The notes: generated from the letters alone by a model not told the origin. Numbered from the stretch's first letter, positions 1-9,102 are shown. The stretch: 64,000 nt of DNA from Corynebacterium glucuronolyticum DSM 44120 (GCF_030440595.1 NZ_CP047452.1:1426001-1490000); one strand, 5' to 3'. Translations and numbers: made by a program.

Positions 1-962
1 AACACCGACAGGCGGATCGCTGCGGGAGTGTGGCCTTCTTCCAGCAGTTTGGATACAAACACGAGGTTGCCGAGGGACTTCGACATTTTCACACCGTCGA
101 GGGCGATCATTCCGCCGTGCACGTAGTGCCCCGCCATGCGGGGCTCGCCGGTGGCCGCCTCCGCGTGTGCGGCGGAGAACTCATGGTGCGGGAACACAAG
201 ATCGCGCCCACCGCCCTGGATGTCGAAGGGCACCGACAACCGGTTGCGTGCGATAGCGGAACACTCAATGTGCCAGCCCGGGCGACCAGCACCAAACGGC
301 GCGTCCCAGGAGGGCTCCCCCGGTCGCGCCATCTTCCACACGAGGGCGTCGAGCGGGTCCTCCTTGCCCGGGCGCTCGGGGTCGCCACCGCGCTCGGCAA
401 ACACGTCGAGCATCTCTTCACGGCTGAAGCGGGACTCGTAGCCAAACTGCTCGGTTGCGTTCACGCGGACGTAGAGGTCGGGGTATTCGGGATCGTCAAT
501 GGCGTACACCACGCCCTTATCGATGAGCTCCTGAACCATATCGATAACCTCATCCACGGCTTCCTGCACGCCGACGAAGTCCTGTGGCGGGAATACAGAG
601 AGTTTTTCCATGTCGGAGCGGAAGAGGTCAATCTGGGAGGTGCCCAGTTCTCGCCAGTCGACGTTGTCGCGCTCGGCGCGCTCGAAGAGCGGATCGTCCA
701 CATCGGTCACGTTCTGGACGTAGTGAACGTCGTGGCCATTAGCCTTCAACTGCCGGTAGATGAGGTCAAAAGCGAGGTATGTAGCGGCGTGGCCGAGGTG
801 GGTCGCGTCGTACGGTGTAATGCCACACACGTACATGGTGGCGACTTTACCCGCTTTCACAGGCTTGATCCGGTCATCGGCCGAATCATAAAGGTTCAGA
901 GGCACAGGTGTGCCGGTCAGTGAGTCGAAAGCGGAATGTTCAGGTACAGGCCACGATTGCAT
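1..962 (-). CDS. mshC: L-cysteine:1D-myo-inositol 2-amino-2-deoxy-glucopyranoside ligase, 3' end beyond window
   Basis: This enzyme joins cysteine to GlcN-Ins with ATP, the third committed step of mycothiol synthesis in the actinobacterial cytosol. About 320 residues are visible from the ATG at 962; the C-terminus lies off the left edge. The cysteinyl-tRNA-synthetase-like fold shows in [17 protein letters not shown] near residues 43-59 (zinc-ligand Cys46 and the HIGH-type motif), WHIECSA near 250, FPHHEFS near 277 and KMSKS near 310. The motif spectrum fits MshC rather than CysS because the protein opens with [10 protein letters not shown] and lacks the early CysS N-terminus. The start follows a GGTGG-like ribosome site. 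The next gene upstream on this strand is uppP, as in C. glutamicum and M. tuberculosis (recalled synteny). Confidence 0.95.
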   Translation of the reverse strand, partial: MQSWPVPEHSAFDSLTGTPVPLNLYDSADDRIKPVKAGKVATMYVCGITPYDATHLGHAATYLAFDLIYRQLKANGHDVHYVQNVTDVDDPLFERAERDNVDWRELGTSQIDLFRSDMEKLSVFPPQDFVGVQEAVDEVIDMVQELIDKGVVYAIDDPEYPDLYVRVNATEQFGYESRFSREEMLDVFAERGGDPERPGKEDPLDALVWKMARPGEPSWDAPFGAGRPGWHIECSAIARNRLSVPFDIQGGGRDLVFPHHEFSAAHAEAATGEPRMAGHYVHGGMIALDGVKMSKSLGNLVFVSKLLEEGHTPAAIRLSV

Positions 963-1356
963 GCCACCCACCTTAGTTGTCACCCCAACAATCCGGCTAC
1001 TTCGCACCTCGCGGGCGTATTCTTGCGCGGACTGCATAGTCATCGTACGCGGGCAAACCCGGGGGTAACCGAACTCCGTAACGACGAAACGTCGAAAAGC
1101 CGACGCACTGAAAAGGGACAGGGAGCTTAGAGAGGAGAGATCACCCAGGTGCCTAAAAGCCGCCCGGAGGGTGCCTGACCGGAAGAAAATCCAGAGTCGC
1201 TCCAGACAAGCCCCCCGGCACTGATCTGGTGCGGGCGGACAAAGGGCCACCGTGGGGAAAGCAACCAAATCTACAGGAGGAAACGGTAAGCGATTGGAAA
1301 CGGCCAGAAGCTCGCGGACGCGGACGGAGATAGGAAGCGGACGATGATAGGCGAAA

Positions 1357-1390
1357 CCCCTCCGGCGACCTTGATTCGAGCGCGGAGGGG
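1357..1390 (-). terminator. hairpin terminator after uppP
   Basis: CCCCTCCG and CGGAGGGG form an 8-bp stem. Read on the minus strand it lies about 25 bases after the uppP stop and is followed by GTTTCG. The 451-base gap 963-1413 between mshC and uppP holds nothing else that I recognise, so mshC probably has its own promoter there. Confidence 0.7.
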
Positions 1391-1413
1391 CTGTGGACGG
1401 ATGGGTACGGGGA

Positions 1414-2301
1414 CTAGGCTGCTAAAACGCCTGTTGCCAGCAGAATCATGACCAAGATACCGACGGGGATGCGGTAAGCGGCAAACCAGGAGAACGAGTT
1501 GTTTGAAACAAATTTCAGCAGCCATGCGATGGAGGCATAGCCCAACACGAAGGCGATAACTGTGCCCACAAGAAGTTGCGCGCCCGATGCGGCCTGGCCG
1601 GCTTCGGGGGCGAAGGCATCGGGAAGCGAAAACAGCCCGGAGGCAAGCACTGCGGGGATCGCGAGCAGGAACGAGAACTTCGCCGCGACATCGCGGTTCA
1701 GACCGAGGAAAAGGCCTGCGGAGATCGTGCCTCCGGAACGAGAAACGCCAGGAATCAGGGCAAGGCATTGCGCAAAGCCCATGAGGATTGCGTCCCGCAT
1801 AGTCAGCTCGTCGTAGCCACGCTTCTTGGATCCCACCTTTTCTGCCCAGATGAAGACGAAGGAGAAGGCCACGAGAACACCTGCTGTGATCCACAGGTTG
1901 CGAAGATTTTCACGGATCAGATCTTTGCCTAGGAACCCGAGAACACCAACGGGAATCGTGCCAAAGATGACCATCCATCCCATGCGGTAGTAGAAGTCGC
2001 GCTTTTCCTTATTCACCAGACCGATGCACCAGGAGCGGATAATCGTCCAGATTTCCTTGGCAAAGTACACCAGGACGGCAGCCTCCGTGCCGAGCTGGAC
2101 AACGGCGGTGAAGGAAGCGCCGGCATCATGGCCGTAGAGCAGTTCGCTGACAATGCGAAGGTGCCCGGAGGAGCTTACAGGGAGAAATTCGGTAAGGCCC
2201 TGCACGATGGACAGGACAATCGTTTGTCCCCACGTCATCGTGTCGGCGGTGTGAGCCGCTGCGTCGGCGGCTAGTTCCGTAGCAATCACGGGTGCAACCA
2301 T
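1414..2301 (-). CDS. uppP: undecaprenyl-diphosphatase (BacA/UppP type)
   Basis: UppP is an integral membrane phosphatase that recycles undecaprenyl pyrophosphate to the monophosphate lipid carrier for peptidoglycan and wall polymers; it also gives basal bacitracin tolerance. The two signature motifs are present: [13 protein letters not shown] near the N-terminus and PGVSRSGGT in the second half, within a protein of about eight hydrophobic helices ending in [14 protein letters not shown]. The frame stays open upstream to 2412. I chose the ATG at 2301 (295 aa), close to family length; ATG 2238 (MTWGQTIV) is an alternative, and neither has a strong Shine-Dalgarno. It is divergent from lppL across 225 bases. 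Confidence 0.92.
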   Translation of the reverse strand: MVAPVIATELAADAAAHTADTMTWGQTIVLSIVQGLTEFLPVSSSGHLRIVSELLYGHDAGASFTAVVQLGTEAAVLVYFAKEIWTIIRSWCIGLVNKEKRDFYYRMGWMVIFGTIPVGVLGFLGKDLIRENLRNLWITAGVLVAFSFVFIWAEKVGSKKRGYDELTMRDAILMGFAQCLALIPGVSRSGGTISAGLFLGLNRDVAAKFSFLLAIPAVLASGLFSLPDAFAPEAGQAASGAQLLVGTVIAFVLGYASIAWLLKFVSNNSFSWFAAYRIPVGILVMILLATGVLAA

Positions 2302-2526
2302 ACACCGTCGCCAAACCAACTCGGGAGACACGGCGCAGGGGTAGTCACGAATAGTCACAGGCCACTCATATTTTGCTCGAACGGGACCCACAAATCCGCT
2401 CACCGGGATCATGCCCTGTCCTACCGGGTCAGCCTAAGCACGCACCTCCAGCACACAGCACCACGCAGACACAGCTCGGGAAAGCCGTGGTGGGAGTTCA
2501 TTTTTCACTCTGGTAGCGTAGGACGA

Positions 2527-3621
2527 GTGAATATTCGGAGCCGGAAACTTATCAGCGCATGTGGCCTTCTTACGGCCTTGTCCATCGGACTCACCTCCTG
2601 CGGTGCTGCCGATGAACAGGAATCGATGAAGACAACTGAGGAACAAACGGACTACATCAATAACCCTGTAGGCAACGCCACTCCTCAGCAGTCACCGGCA
2701 TCTAACAAGCCCGATGGCACGGTCTTCCAGGTTGACGAGAAATTCCCGGAGATCACGGACATTGAGGCTGCTGGAGACATCCTCGCTGTGCGCACGGGCC
2801 CGTTCCTGCACGTTGGCACCGTCGACGCCCTGGAGAAAAACGAGGGCACAACGCTGCAGATCAGTGCGAAGTGTGGAGACCTCACGGTCACCGATAAGAC
2901 TTTCGTCATCGCCTGCCCTGTTGCTAGGGATGGCGGTAACTCCGGTGAGATTTTCCTCATCGATGCTGAAAAACCAGCGTTGGATAATGTCCGTTCGGCG
3001 CTCCAACCATTTGTTGCTGCGGCAGTAACAACCGACGGCACGGTCATTGGCGGTAGCCCAGAGGCCGACGCGGTGACAATCTTCAAACCCGGAGAATCCA
3101 CATCCAACACCGAGGTCAACACTGGTGGACCCGTTCACCAAATCATCGCCCTCCCGCGCACGGGTGAAACGGACCTACCGGATGCTGTCGTAGCCTCCGA
3201 TATGAGTCAGACCAGGGTAACCGGAGTAGACCTCGTGAAGGACCGTACGGGTGGCTCGCTTCGAGCCGGCGTTGGTGTTTCCCGCATCGCCCCCGCAGAG
3301 AACACAACGATGCTTGTTGCGGATAATATCGGGGATTCCTTGCGGATCTACAACAACCTCGATGTCATCCGTCTGCACCAGTCGGTTCCGATTGGTCCGC
3401 ATCCGTGGGCAGTAGCCTGGGATAACCATTCAGACACTGCCTGGGTGACAACCCTGGGCGACAACAAGGTAACCAGCTATTCACTGGCTACAGGCAAACC
3501 TATTGAGAAGGACGCAAAGAACACCGTTGCTGATGCACAGGCACTTGCTGTTCTTGACAACGGCACCCTCGTCATCGGGTCTGCTTCCGGTGAAGGTCTG
3601 CAGATTATCCCCGCAAAATAG
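2527..3621 (+). CDS. lppL: LppL-like lipoprotein, beta-propeller-like
   Basis: This is a predicted exported lipoprotein of 364 aa starting at GTG 2527 behind a TAGGA ribosome site. The signal peptide MNIRSRKLISACGLLTALS continues to the lipobox LTSC, with Cys25 as the lipidated residue. The mature part is rich in short repeated strands with DG, GDN and WAVAWD elements, like YVTN/YncE-type beta-propellers. Family members sit directly before pyrD in corynebacteria and mycobacteria (lppL, Rv2138, from memory), and the same order holds here. Its biochemical role is unknown to me; a surface binding or scaffolding role is inference from the fold. Confidence 0.8.
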   Translation: MNIRSRKLISACGLLTALSIGLTSCGAADEQESMKTTEEQTDYINNPVGNATPQQSPASNKPDGTVFQVDEKFPEITDIEAAGDILAVRTGPFLHVGTVDALEKNEGTTLQISAKCGDLTVTDKTFVIACPVARDGGNSGEIFLIDAEKPALDNVRSALQPFVAAAVTTDGTVIGGSPEADAVTIFKPGESTSNTEVNTGGPVHQIIALPRTGETDLPDAVVASDMSQTRVTGVDLVKDRTGGSLRAGVGVSRIAPAENTTMLVADNIGDSLRIYNNLDVIRLHQSVPIGPHPWAVAWDNHSDTAWVTTLGDNKVTSYSLATGKPIEKDAKNTVADAQALAVLDNGTLVIGSASGEGLQIIPAK

Positions 3622-3642
3622 CCTCGCGGGACGCGCTTGGAG

Positions 3643-3681
3643 TATCCCCCATACAGTGGGGTACATTAATGGTCGTATAAC
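3643..3681 (+). promoter_or_regulatory. pyrD leader: short hairpin and -10 box
   Basis: In the 162-base lppL-pyrD gap, TATCCCCC and GTGGGGTA can pair around a short loop (3643-3663). TATAAC at 3676-3681 resembles a -10 box and would give a leader of about 95 bases. No convincing -35 hexamer is seen. A weak terminator for lppL overlapping the pyrD promoter is one reading. Confidence 0.4.
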
Positions 3682-3783
3682 TCGCATGTGAGTCCAGATA
3701 AGCGCCCTGTTACGGGTGCAAAGCGAAGACTCTCATGTGGGGTACCACCGGATAACGCCCACGTATTGTTAAGGAGTCCGCAC

Positions 3784-4893
3784 ATGGCTCACCCTGTCCG
3801 TACCGCGCTGTATGACGCTGCTTTGAAGGTAATGTTCACCATTCAGCCTGAGCGTATTCACGACATCATTTGTGGCGGACTAGGCGTTCTACAGTTGGTG
3901 ACGCCCCTCAACCGCGTACTGGAAAAGATCATCGCAGTACACGATCCCCGCCTTGAGCAAGAAGTTTTCGGGGTCACCTTCCCCCGTCCGCTGGGCCTTG
4001 CCGCAGGCTTTGACAAGGATGCAACCTCTCCCGATGCGTGGACGGCCGTTGGCTTCGGCTACGCGGAGCTCGGTACCGTCACGGCTTCGCCGCAACCGGG
4101 CAACCCCGCTCCCCGACTGTTTCGCTTGAAGGCAGATCGAGGCATCCTCAACCGCATGGGGTTCAACAATATCGGTGCGGCTGCTGTTGCGGACAATCTC
4201 CGTCGGCGTACATCCGACGATGTTATCGGCATCAATATCGGAAAGACCAAGGTCGTCCCCGTGGAAGATGCCGCCGATGATTACCGTCGCTCGGCTACCC
4301 TTCTCGGTGATCTGGCCGACTACCTGGTGATCAACGTCAGCTCCCCCAACACCCCTGGGCTGCGCAACCTGCAAGCCGTTGATGAGCTTCGTCCGATCAT
4401 CGAGGTGGTTCAGCAGTCTACGAAGACCCCGGTATTGGTAAAGATTGCCCCCGATCTCGCAGACGACGATATCGATGCTGTCGCCGACTTGGCGCGCGAG
4501 ATGGGTTTGGCTGGCATTGTCGCTACGAACACGACGATTTCGCGTGATGGCCTAAACACTCCCAAAGCCAAGGTTGAGAAGATGGGTGCCGGCGGTGTTT
4601 CCGGTCCGCGACTTACCAGCCGCGCGCTCGACGTGACGAAGCGGCTGTACGACAAGCTTGACGGTGAGCTCGCAATCATCTCTGTCGGTGGTATTTCCTC
4701 GCCGAAGGATGCGTGGGACCGGATCGCAGCGGGTGCTAACCTTCTGCAAATTTACACCGCGATGATTTACGAGGGCCCGGATCTCATCCGCGACATTCAC
4801 AAGGATCTTCTGCGACAGCTGGATGTACACGGCTACCAGAACCTTTCTGATGCCGTGGGCTGCAAGCAGCCCTACGTCCCCGAGGAGAATTAA
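3784..4893 (+). CDS. pyrD: quinone-dependent dihydroorotate dehydrogenase (class 2)
   Basis: PyrD oxidises dihydroorotate to orotate in pyrimidine synthesis, passing electrons through FMN to membrane quinones. The ATG at 3784 follows AAGGAG at ideal spacing and gives 369 aa. The N-terminal helical membrane-docking part is followed by the TIM barrel: LGLAAGFDKDATS, GFGYAELGTVT, RLFRLKADRGILNRMGFNN, NVSSPNTPGLRNLQ with the class 2 catalytic serine, and the FMN-phosphate loop VGGISSPKDAWDRIAAGA. These are class 2 hallmarks; class 1 enzymes use Cys and lack the N-terminal extension. An earlier in-frame start at 3688 is unlikely because it lies outside the ribosome-site context. Confidence 0.97.
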   Translation: MAHPVRTALYDAALKVMFTIQPERIHDIICGGLGVLQLVTPLNRVLEKIIAVHDPRLEQEVFGVTFPRPLGLAAGFDKDATSPDAWTAVGFGYAELGTVTASPQPGNPAPRLFRLKADRGILNRMGFNNIGAAAVADNLRRRTSDDVIGINIGKTKVVPVEDAADDYRRSATLLGDLADYLVINVSSPNTPGLRNLQAVDELRPIIEVVQQSTKTPVLVKIAPDLADDDIDAVADLAREMGLAGIVATNTTISRDGLNTPKAKVEKMGAGGVSGPRLTSRALDVTKRLYDKLDGELAIISVGGISSPKDAWDRIAAGANLLQIYTAMIYEGPDLIRDIHKDLLRQLDVHGYQNLSDAVGCKQPYVPEEN

Positions 4894-4902
4894 CAAGAGG
4901 CA

Positions 4903-4938
4903 CAGGTATCGCTACGGGGTCTCCCGGAGCGATACCTG
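4903..4938 (+). terminator. pyrD terminator
   Basis: CAGGTATCGCT (4903-4913) and AGCGATACCTG (4928-4938) form a perfect 11-bp stem just after the pyrD stop. The following TTGCTGTGTT is only moderately T-rich, so efficiency is uncertain. It may act in both directions against the opposing small ORFs. Confidence 0.7.
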
Positions 4939-4943
4939 TTGCT

Positions 4944-5183
4944 GTGTTCCCCACCTCATCCCGCCCCTCGCGGGGGATTAAACCAAGATCACCGCTCTCC
5001 GGTGTTCCCATACCCGGCGGGTTGATGTCAACATTGTCAACGGCTGTCAGGTTAACTTCGTCTAGGCATGCCTTAACGTCCGCCTTGGTTAGCTCACGCG
5101 TGCTCACCTCAACCGGCGCGGGATTATTGTTGCCTGTGCGCGGTGTTGTGGCGGGGTTGCCGTCTAGACGCCCCGGTACGGGG
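4944..5183 (-). other. possible frameshifted C-terminal coding remnant
   Basis: Directly after the stop of the 95-aa ORF, another minus frame continues with protein-like sequence: low-complexity Pro/Thr/Asn residues, then ELTKADVKACLDEVNL and DNVDINPPGMGTPESGDLG. It has no good start of its own and runs into the pyrD terminator and antisense to pyrD. The simplest reading is that it was once the C-terminus of the upstream small protein, separated by a frameshift near 5184-5200. I recognise no family. Confidence 0.3.
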
Positions 5184-5471
5184 CTAGTCGATTTGGACGG
5201 GGTTGTCCGGGTGGTATTTGTTCCACTCGTCGGGGTGCTCCCGCTTGTATCGTTCTTCCCACTTGTCCCGGCGCTGCTGTCGCTCTGCGATTGACTTAAG
5301 GGCTTCTTCTCCGCTGATTCTGTGGAACGGGTCTTGGAACGCCGTTGCGTACGCTTCGTTCGCGCGCTTCGTCCGCTCCCACCCCCTAAGTTTCGGATTG
5401 TAGATTGACCAGATTTCTTGCCCGTCGTCTCTGAGGATTTCGCCGGAACGTCGGTAGTAGCGGTTTGCCAT
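5184..5471 (-). CDS. small charged hypothetical protein
   Basis: A 95-aa ORF starts at ATG 5471 behind a strong AAAAGGAG ribosome site. The product is very charged and aromatic (MANRYYRRSGEILRDDGQ at the N-terminus, YKREHPDEWNKYHPD near the end), with no signal peptide or membrane segment. I do not recognise the family; the composition resembles small phage or accessory proteins. A second, longer minus frame (GTG 5512 to 4784) overlaps it completely, but over this stretch that frame is low-complexity Ser/Thr/Gly and looks like a shadow. It lies between pyrD and the PEBP gene, a spot that is normally compact in relatives, so it may be an insertion. Confidence 0.5.
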   Translation of the reverse strand: MANRYYRRSGEILRDDGQEIWSIYNPKLRGWERTKRANEAYATAFQDPFHRISGEEALKSIAERQQRRDKWEERYKREHPDEWNKYHPDNPVQID

Positions 5472-5586
5472 TTCTTATTTTCTCCTTTTCGTTTATCGAA
5501 CGGGTTGGTCACACCGTCCGGGCCGAAGACCTGGCTCCGGATGATCTACCGCACTCGTTGCGGAAGCATGAACAAGAAGTCGTGAC

Positions 5587-5727
5587 TTAAGGGAGCGCAG
5601 CTACTCCCCCACGAGGGTTGGCTATAGCGACGGGGAGCGAGACACCTGAATCTGCCGTGCGAACCCACACGATCAAGATTATCCCCCCGAAGACACACAC
5701 AGCGAGGAAATCAGCACAAGCGTTCAC
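5587..5727 (-). CDS. possible tiny membrane protein
   Basis: GTG 5727 opens a 46-codon frame ending with TAA at 5587. Residues 5-22 (ADFLAVCVFGGIILIVWV) form one hydrophobic span. GGAGGAG lies upstream, but about 14 bases from the GTG, farther than ideal. It runs in the same direction as the 95-aa ORF. It may be chance coding; the rest of 5472-5938 shows nothing convincing. Confidence 0.22.
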   Translation of the reverse strand: MNACADFLAVCVFGGIILIVWVRTADSGVSLPVAIANPRGGVAALP

Positions 5728-5938
5728 TCCGAGCAGGACGATCTCCTCCCACTCGGCGCGAAGAATTTATAGTGCAGTTTTTGGCTCCAGTGTCCTCTCC
5801 CCTCCGCATCGACATCGACGTGCAGAAGCGGATTAGGCCTCAGCTATCGCTGGTTGAGAGAATGAGCGACCGTAGTAAGGCCAACCCTATTAGGCATCCT
5901 GTGAAGACAGTGGACGGCAGCCGCTGCCTTTGGCAAGC

Positions 5939-6481
5939 CTAGTTTTGGTCCCAGCCCCAGTAGATCGCGCGAGCAAGGGAGTGGAAGTAGAGATTGAATC
6001 CAAGAACAGTGACAGGAGAATCCGGGTCGATATCAAGCTTCTCCGTGTCAACTGCATGGATAGCGAAGAGGTAGCGATGCGGAGCGTGTCCGGCAGGAGG
6101 ATTCGAGCCGTAGTAGCCACGGTTTCCAGAATCGCCCTTCAAGGACACGGCTTCAGGTACGTCCTCAAGCTCAGGCTTGCCAGCTCCGCTGGGCAGAGAA
6201 GAGACGGTCGCAGGAATGTTAAAGACACCCCAGTGCCAGAAACCCGAAGCTGTTGGTGCATCAGGGTCGAAGCACGTGATCGCGATCGACTTCGTTCCCT
6301 CGGGGAGCTCGTCGACGTTCCATGCCAACTGAGGGGAAACACTAGCGGCTCCCCTCTGCTGTTTCGGAAGCTGATCACCGCAGGAAAAATCGGTGGATGT
6401 TACTGTGAAGGAAGGAAGATTCTTCAGCGGTGCGTACGGATCAGGGCCTGGAAAGCGAGAGTCGTTTCGGTAGTCAGTCAT
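5939..6481 (-). CDS. YbhB/YbcL-type PEBP (Raf-kinase-inhibitor-like) protein
   Basis: This 180-aa cytosolic protein of the phosphatidylethanolamine-binding-protein family is the apparent orthologue of M. tuberculosis TB18.6 (Rv2140c), which follows lppL-pyrD in the same way. Family signatures are present: SPQLAWNVDELPEGTKSIAITCFDPDAP with the ligand-pocket DPDAP motif, FWHWGVFNIP, GYYGSNPPAGHAPHRYLFAIHAVD containing the GxxPPxGxxHRY element, and the closing YFHSLARA. The ligand is unknown in actinobacteria. The start at ATG 6481 matches the usual N-terminus and length. A 282-base gap separates it from the tRNA. Confidence 0.92.
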   Translation of the reverse strand: MTDYRNDSRFPGPDPYAPLKNLPSFTVTSTDFSCGDQLPKQQRGAASVSPQLAWNVDELPEGTKSIAITCFDPDAPTASGFWHWGVFNIPATVSSLPSGAGKPELEDVPEAVSLKGDSGNRGYYGSNPPAGHAPHRYLFAIHAVDTEKLDIDPDSPVTVLGFNLYFHSLARAIYWGWDQN

Positions 6482-6763
6482 ACTCCAAATCTAGGTGAAA
6501 GTTTGCCTTCGCGCACAGACTAGCCAGGCCTAATGCTCGAGAAAGATGGCTACTTGCTACTTCACTTGGAAGACACTGTTCCAAAGGTCTCAGTCGTAGA
6601 CTGCCAGCAGTTTGGTGGGATGCCTGATGCGCCACGTTCAAAACAACATCGTTGTAACTTGAATAGCCGCAAGTTTTACCTATTGACCTGCAGATTTGGT
6701 TGCGTTGAGGTGTGTAGGTTAAAGTATTCCACGTGCCACACACGAGAGTGTGAACATCACCTA

Positions 6764-6850
6764 GCCCGGGTGGCGGAATTGGCAGACGCGCTAGCTTGAG
6801 GTGCTAGTCTCCTATTAACGGAGGTGGGGGTTCAAGTCCCCCCTCGGGCA
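6764..6850 (+). tRNA. tRNA-Leu(GAG)
   Basis: An 87-nt class II tRNA. The acceptor GCCCGGG pairs with CTCGGGC (one G-U), followed by discriminator A; no CCA is encoded. The anticodon arm CTAGC-TTGAGGT-GCTAG gives anticodon GAG, reading CUC/CUU. There is a long variable arm (TCTCC...GGAGG) and the T arm GGGGGTTCAAGTCCCCC. A TTGACC at 6683 might be a -35, without a clear partner. Confidence 0.97.
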
Positions 6851-6854
6851 CAGC

Positions 6855-6883
6855 ATCCCCCCGCAGAAATGCGGGGGGATTTT
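6855..6883 (+). terminator. terminator of tRNA-Leu
   Basis: ATCCCCCCGC and GCGGGGGGAT form a 10-bp stem around AGAAAT, followed by TTTT. It starts five bases after the tRNA end. Confidence 0.92.
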
Positions 6884-6936
6884 GCATACCTAAGGCAACA
6901 CGGCGTGAGAATCCTCGTGGCGTTACGATAAGAACT

Positions 6937-7551
6937 ATGACATTAAAGATCCGTCCTGCTACTGAAGGCGATGTCAACCAGATCGTTGATATCCTCACCG
7001 ATGCATTTGAAACCGACCCAGCATTTCGCCGCATCATGCAGCCACTGTCCGACGAGACGAAGAACCTCCGAAAAATCTTCGATCTCCAGCTCCGGCACGA
7101 GTATCTCCCCTACGGTATTGTTGACGTAGAGTTCAACGAAGAAGGCGAGATGCTTGGGGTCGCATTGTGGAACAAGCCTGGAAAGCCCATCACCTTTCTG
7201 TCGCTTCTTCGCTACGTCCCTGACTACGTACGGGTCTTTGGCAAGTCCTTTATCGCAGCGGTGCTCCGTGAACGACGTTCTGAGATGCTTCACCCGAAGT
7301 TCCCCCACTGGTACCTGTACACCCTCGCTGTGCGTCCCGGCCACCAGGGAGAGGGTCTAGGTACCACACTCCTAAAACACGGTATGGAGCGTGCCGGTGA
7401 GACACCGATTTATCTGGAAGCATCAACCCCAGACTCAGCAGCTTTATACAAGCGTCTAGGCTTCGTCCCACTGGGCGAAATCCCCGACGATGACGACATG
7501 CCGTCCGAGCTTGGCATGTGGCACCCTGGTTCGATGCCTGAGCGTAGCTAG
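6937..7551 (+). CDS. GNAT-family N-acetyltransferase
   Basis: This 204-aa protein has the single GNAT domain: an N-terminal RPATEGDVNQIVDILTDAF, then LYTLAVRPGHQGEGLGTTLLKHG, which carries the R/Q-x-x-G-x-G/A acetyl-CoA pyrophosphate loop, and the C-terminal YLEASTPDSAALYKRLGF motif typical of small-molecule acetyltransferases. The substrate cannot be told from sequence. TACGAT at 6923-6928 lies eight bases before the ATG with no ribosome site, which suggests a leaderless transcript starting close to the codon. It stands alone after tRNA-Leu. Confidence 0.88.
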   Translation: MTLKIRPATEGDVNQIVDILTDAFETDPAFRRIMQPLSDETKNLRKIFDLQLRHEYLPYGIVDVEFNEEGEMLGVALWNKPGKPITFLSLLRYVPDYVRVFGKSFIAAVLRERRSEMLHPKFPHWYLYTLAVRPGHQGEGLGTTLLKHGMERAGETPIYLEASTPDSAALYKRLGFVPLGEIPDDDDMPSELGMWHPGSMPERS

Positions 7552-7731
7552 CGCCTTAATTTTCTCATTCCTACATCTAGACTCTCCTACTCCCATGCGT
7601 CAGAGCTTGAGAATCAAGGATCCGTAAAAGCAGTTGCCGAGAACAGTGCGTACAAAGCGCTGTTAGATGACAACCCCCGCAGCTACTGCTGCAGGGGGCA
7701 ATCCCCCGTGGCTATTGCTGCCGACATAAGC

Positions 7732-7769
7732 AAAGCCGACCAAGTATTTTTCTGATCTGGGTCGGCTTT
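7732..7769. terminator. bidirectional terminator between GNAT and cupin genes
   Basis: AAAGCCGACC and GGTCGGCTTT form a perfect 10-bp stem around a T-rich loop, flanked by A and T runs on the proper sides for both strands. A second GC-rich hairpin lies at about 7673-7698 (CCCCCGCAG/CTGCAGGGGG). Both fall between the convergent genes. Confidence 0.8.
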
Positions 7770-7847
7770 AGTCTGCAGTGGGGGCGCTACCGACAATCTG
7801 ACCTACGCCGTGGTTCACACGCCAGAAACCGGCGGTGCCCCGGAGCG

Positions 7848-8273
7848 CTAGTGCTGCTCGTTCGGATCGTTATCCGCGTCTTCCTTCGTCTTGTGAACGG
7901 TTCCGGCGACGTGGTCCGGAGCTGCGTAAATCGAGTACACCTTGAACGGTTTGTCTCCCTCGTTTACGACGTTGTGCCACTTACCAGCGGGAACGAAAAT
8001 TGCCCAGTCGTCCTCTACCTCCTGGTCGATGTCGAGGTTATCCTCAGAATCACCGATCATAACTCGTGCCTTGCCCTCTTCGAGGCGAAGGAACTGATCA
8101 TGGTCGTCATGCACCTCAGCGCCGATTTCTCCACCGGCGGGGATGCTCATTACCGTCATTTGAAGGTGCTTGCCAGTCCACAGGGTATCGCGGAAGTTCT
8201 CATTTTCCTTAGTAACTTCCTCAATGTTCAGCACGTAGGGGTTCGGACCATGATCCGTAAGTAGATCTCCCAT
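7848..8273 (-). CDS. cupin-domain protein
   Basis: A 141-aa single-domain cupin with ATG 8273 behind AAAGGTG. The conserved beta-barrel motifs are visible: the first carries VHDDHDQFLRLEEGKARVMIG (metal-ligand candidates His, His and Glu) and the second has FVPAGKWHNVVNEG (fourth His). The C-terminal tail is acidic and polar. Such proteins bind a divalent metal and act as dioxygenases, isomerases or small-molecule sensors; the function here is not assignable. It is monocistronic and convergent with the GNAT gene. Confidence 0.85.
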   Translation of the reverse strand: MGDLLTDHGPNPYVLNIEEVTKENENFRDTLWTGKHLQMTVMSIPAGGEIGAEVHDDHDQFLRLEEGKARVMIGDSEDNLDIDQEVEDDWAIFVPAGKWHNVVNEGDKPFKVYSIYAAPDHVAGTVHKTKEDADNDPNEQH

Positions 8274-9102
8274 GATTTTTCACCTTTCTGGATAAATATC
8301 AATGACCTGGAACGTCTCCGAGTGTACCGACGAAATTCGGGGTGAGGCAACGGTAAGTAGTCCTCCAACGAAGTTCGTTGCCTAACGCACCCGCGAGGGA
8401 ATGGCGTGAAGGTGCCAAAGAGTCTAAGTCTGTTTGGCTAAAGAAGACGCGAGAGCATCTGTTCTTTTAGCCGAGCACATCAGGTAGCCCCGCCGAGCTG
8501 TCTATGTGTGCACGTGGAACATACGCGAGAGCACAAGCAGAAACGATAGCCTGACCTTACCTGTTGCTAACCTGATTCCGGGCTATCCGCACTGCGCCTT
8601 CAGGCCTAGCTTTGAATTGTTTAGCGACGTTTTGTTTAGCGACGATTCCCTCCCAGCCCTAGAGTCTCATGATACTACGTGTACATGGTCTGAATGCGGC
8701 TACAGTGACTTTGACTGTGCGGATAGTCCCTTCGCGAATAAACCATCGCCGAGTGCATTTTGGTGCGCACAACCGCAGATGCATGGTTGATTCGGTCGCT
8801 CCTGTCTTTTCGTCCGCTTGGTTGGTTGGGCCACTTGGTTGGTTAAGTAGTAACGGCGCGGGCACTATCCAGGAGCGTTTTATCCGCTACTTGGCAGACA
8901 CTGTGGCTGGGAACCAGCTTATGAGTCTCGTTATGAGCTTGCATTGGACGTGGGGCGGTGATTCAGTAATCATGACCCCGTACGGCAGAGTCGCTGTCTG
9001 AGTAATCTCCCCGTCGCCTTTCCGGCTTGTCGTAAAAGCAACTCTCTTCATCGTCTGCCTGGTGGCGCTCCGCACGCACGCGTTGACGTCCCCGCAATCG
9101 AA
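8274..9102. other. gene-free stretch between cupin and meaB
   Basis: About 830 bases without a convincing gene: the open frames here lack ribosome sites and recognisable protein. Visible items are a hairpin GGCTAAA/TTTAGCC (about 8437-8470), a GGCAACG/CGTTGCC pair near 8350-8384, a repeated TTTAGCGACG near 8620-8644, and TTACCTGTTGCTAACCTGA (8557-8575), which matches 13 of 19 positions of the DtxR box as I recall it. None is linked to a gene start. Confidence 0.5.

Noticed and set aside
4784..5512. A 242-aa minus-strand protein from GTG 5512
   Set aside because: Its first half overlaps the better-supported 95-aa ORF and is low-complexity Ser/Thr; its end is antisense to pyrD. Only the middle section looks protein-like and is reported separately.
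8669..9001. 110-aa plus-strand ORF in the cupin-meaB gap
   Set aside because: No ribosome site, no family resemblance, and overlapping open frames of equal quality exist on the other strand.
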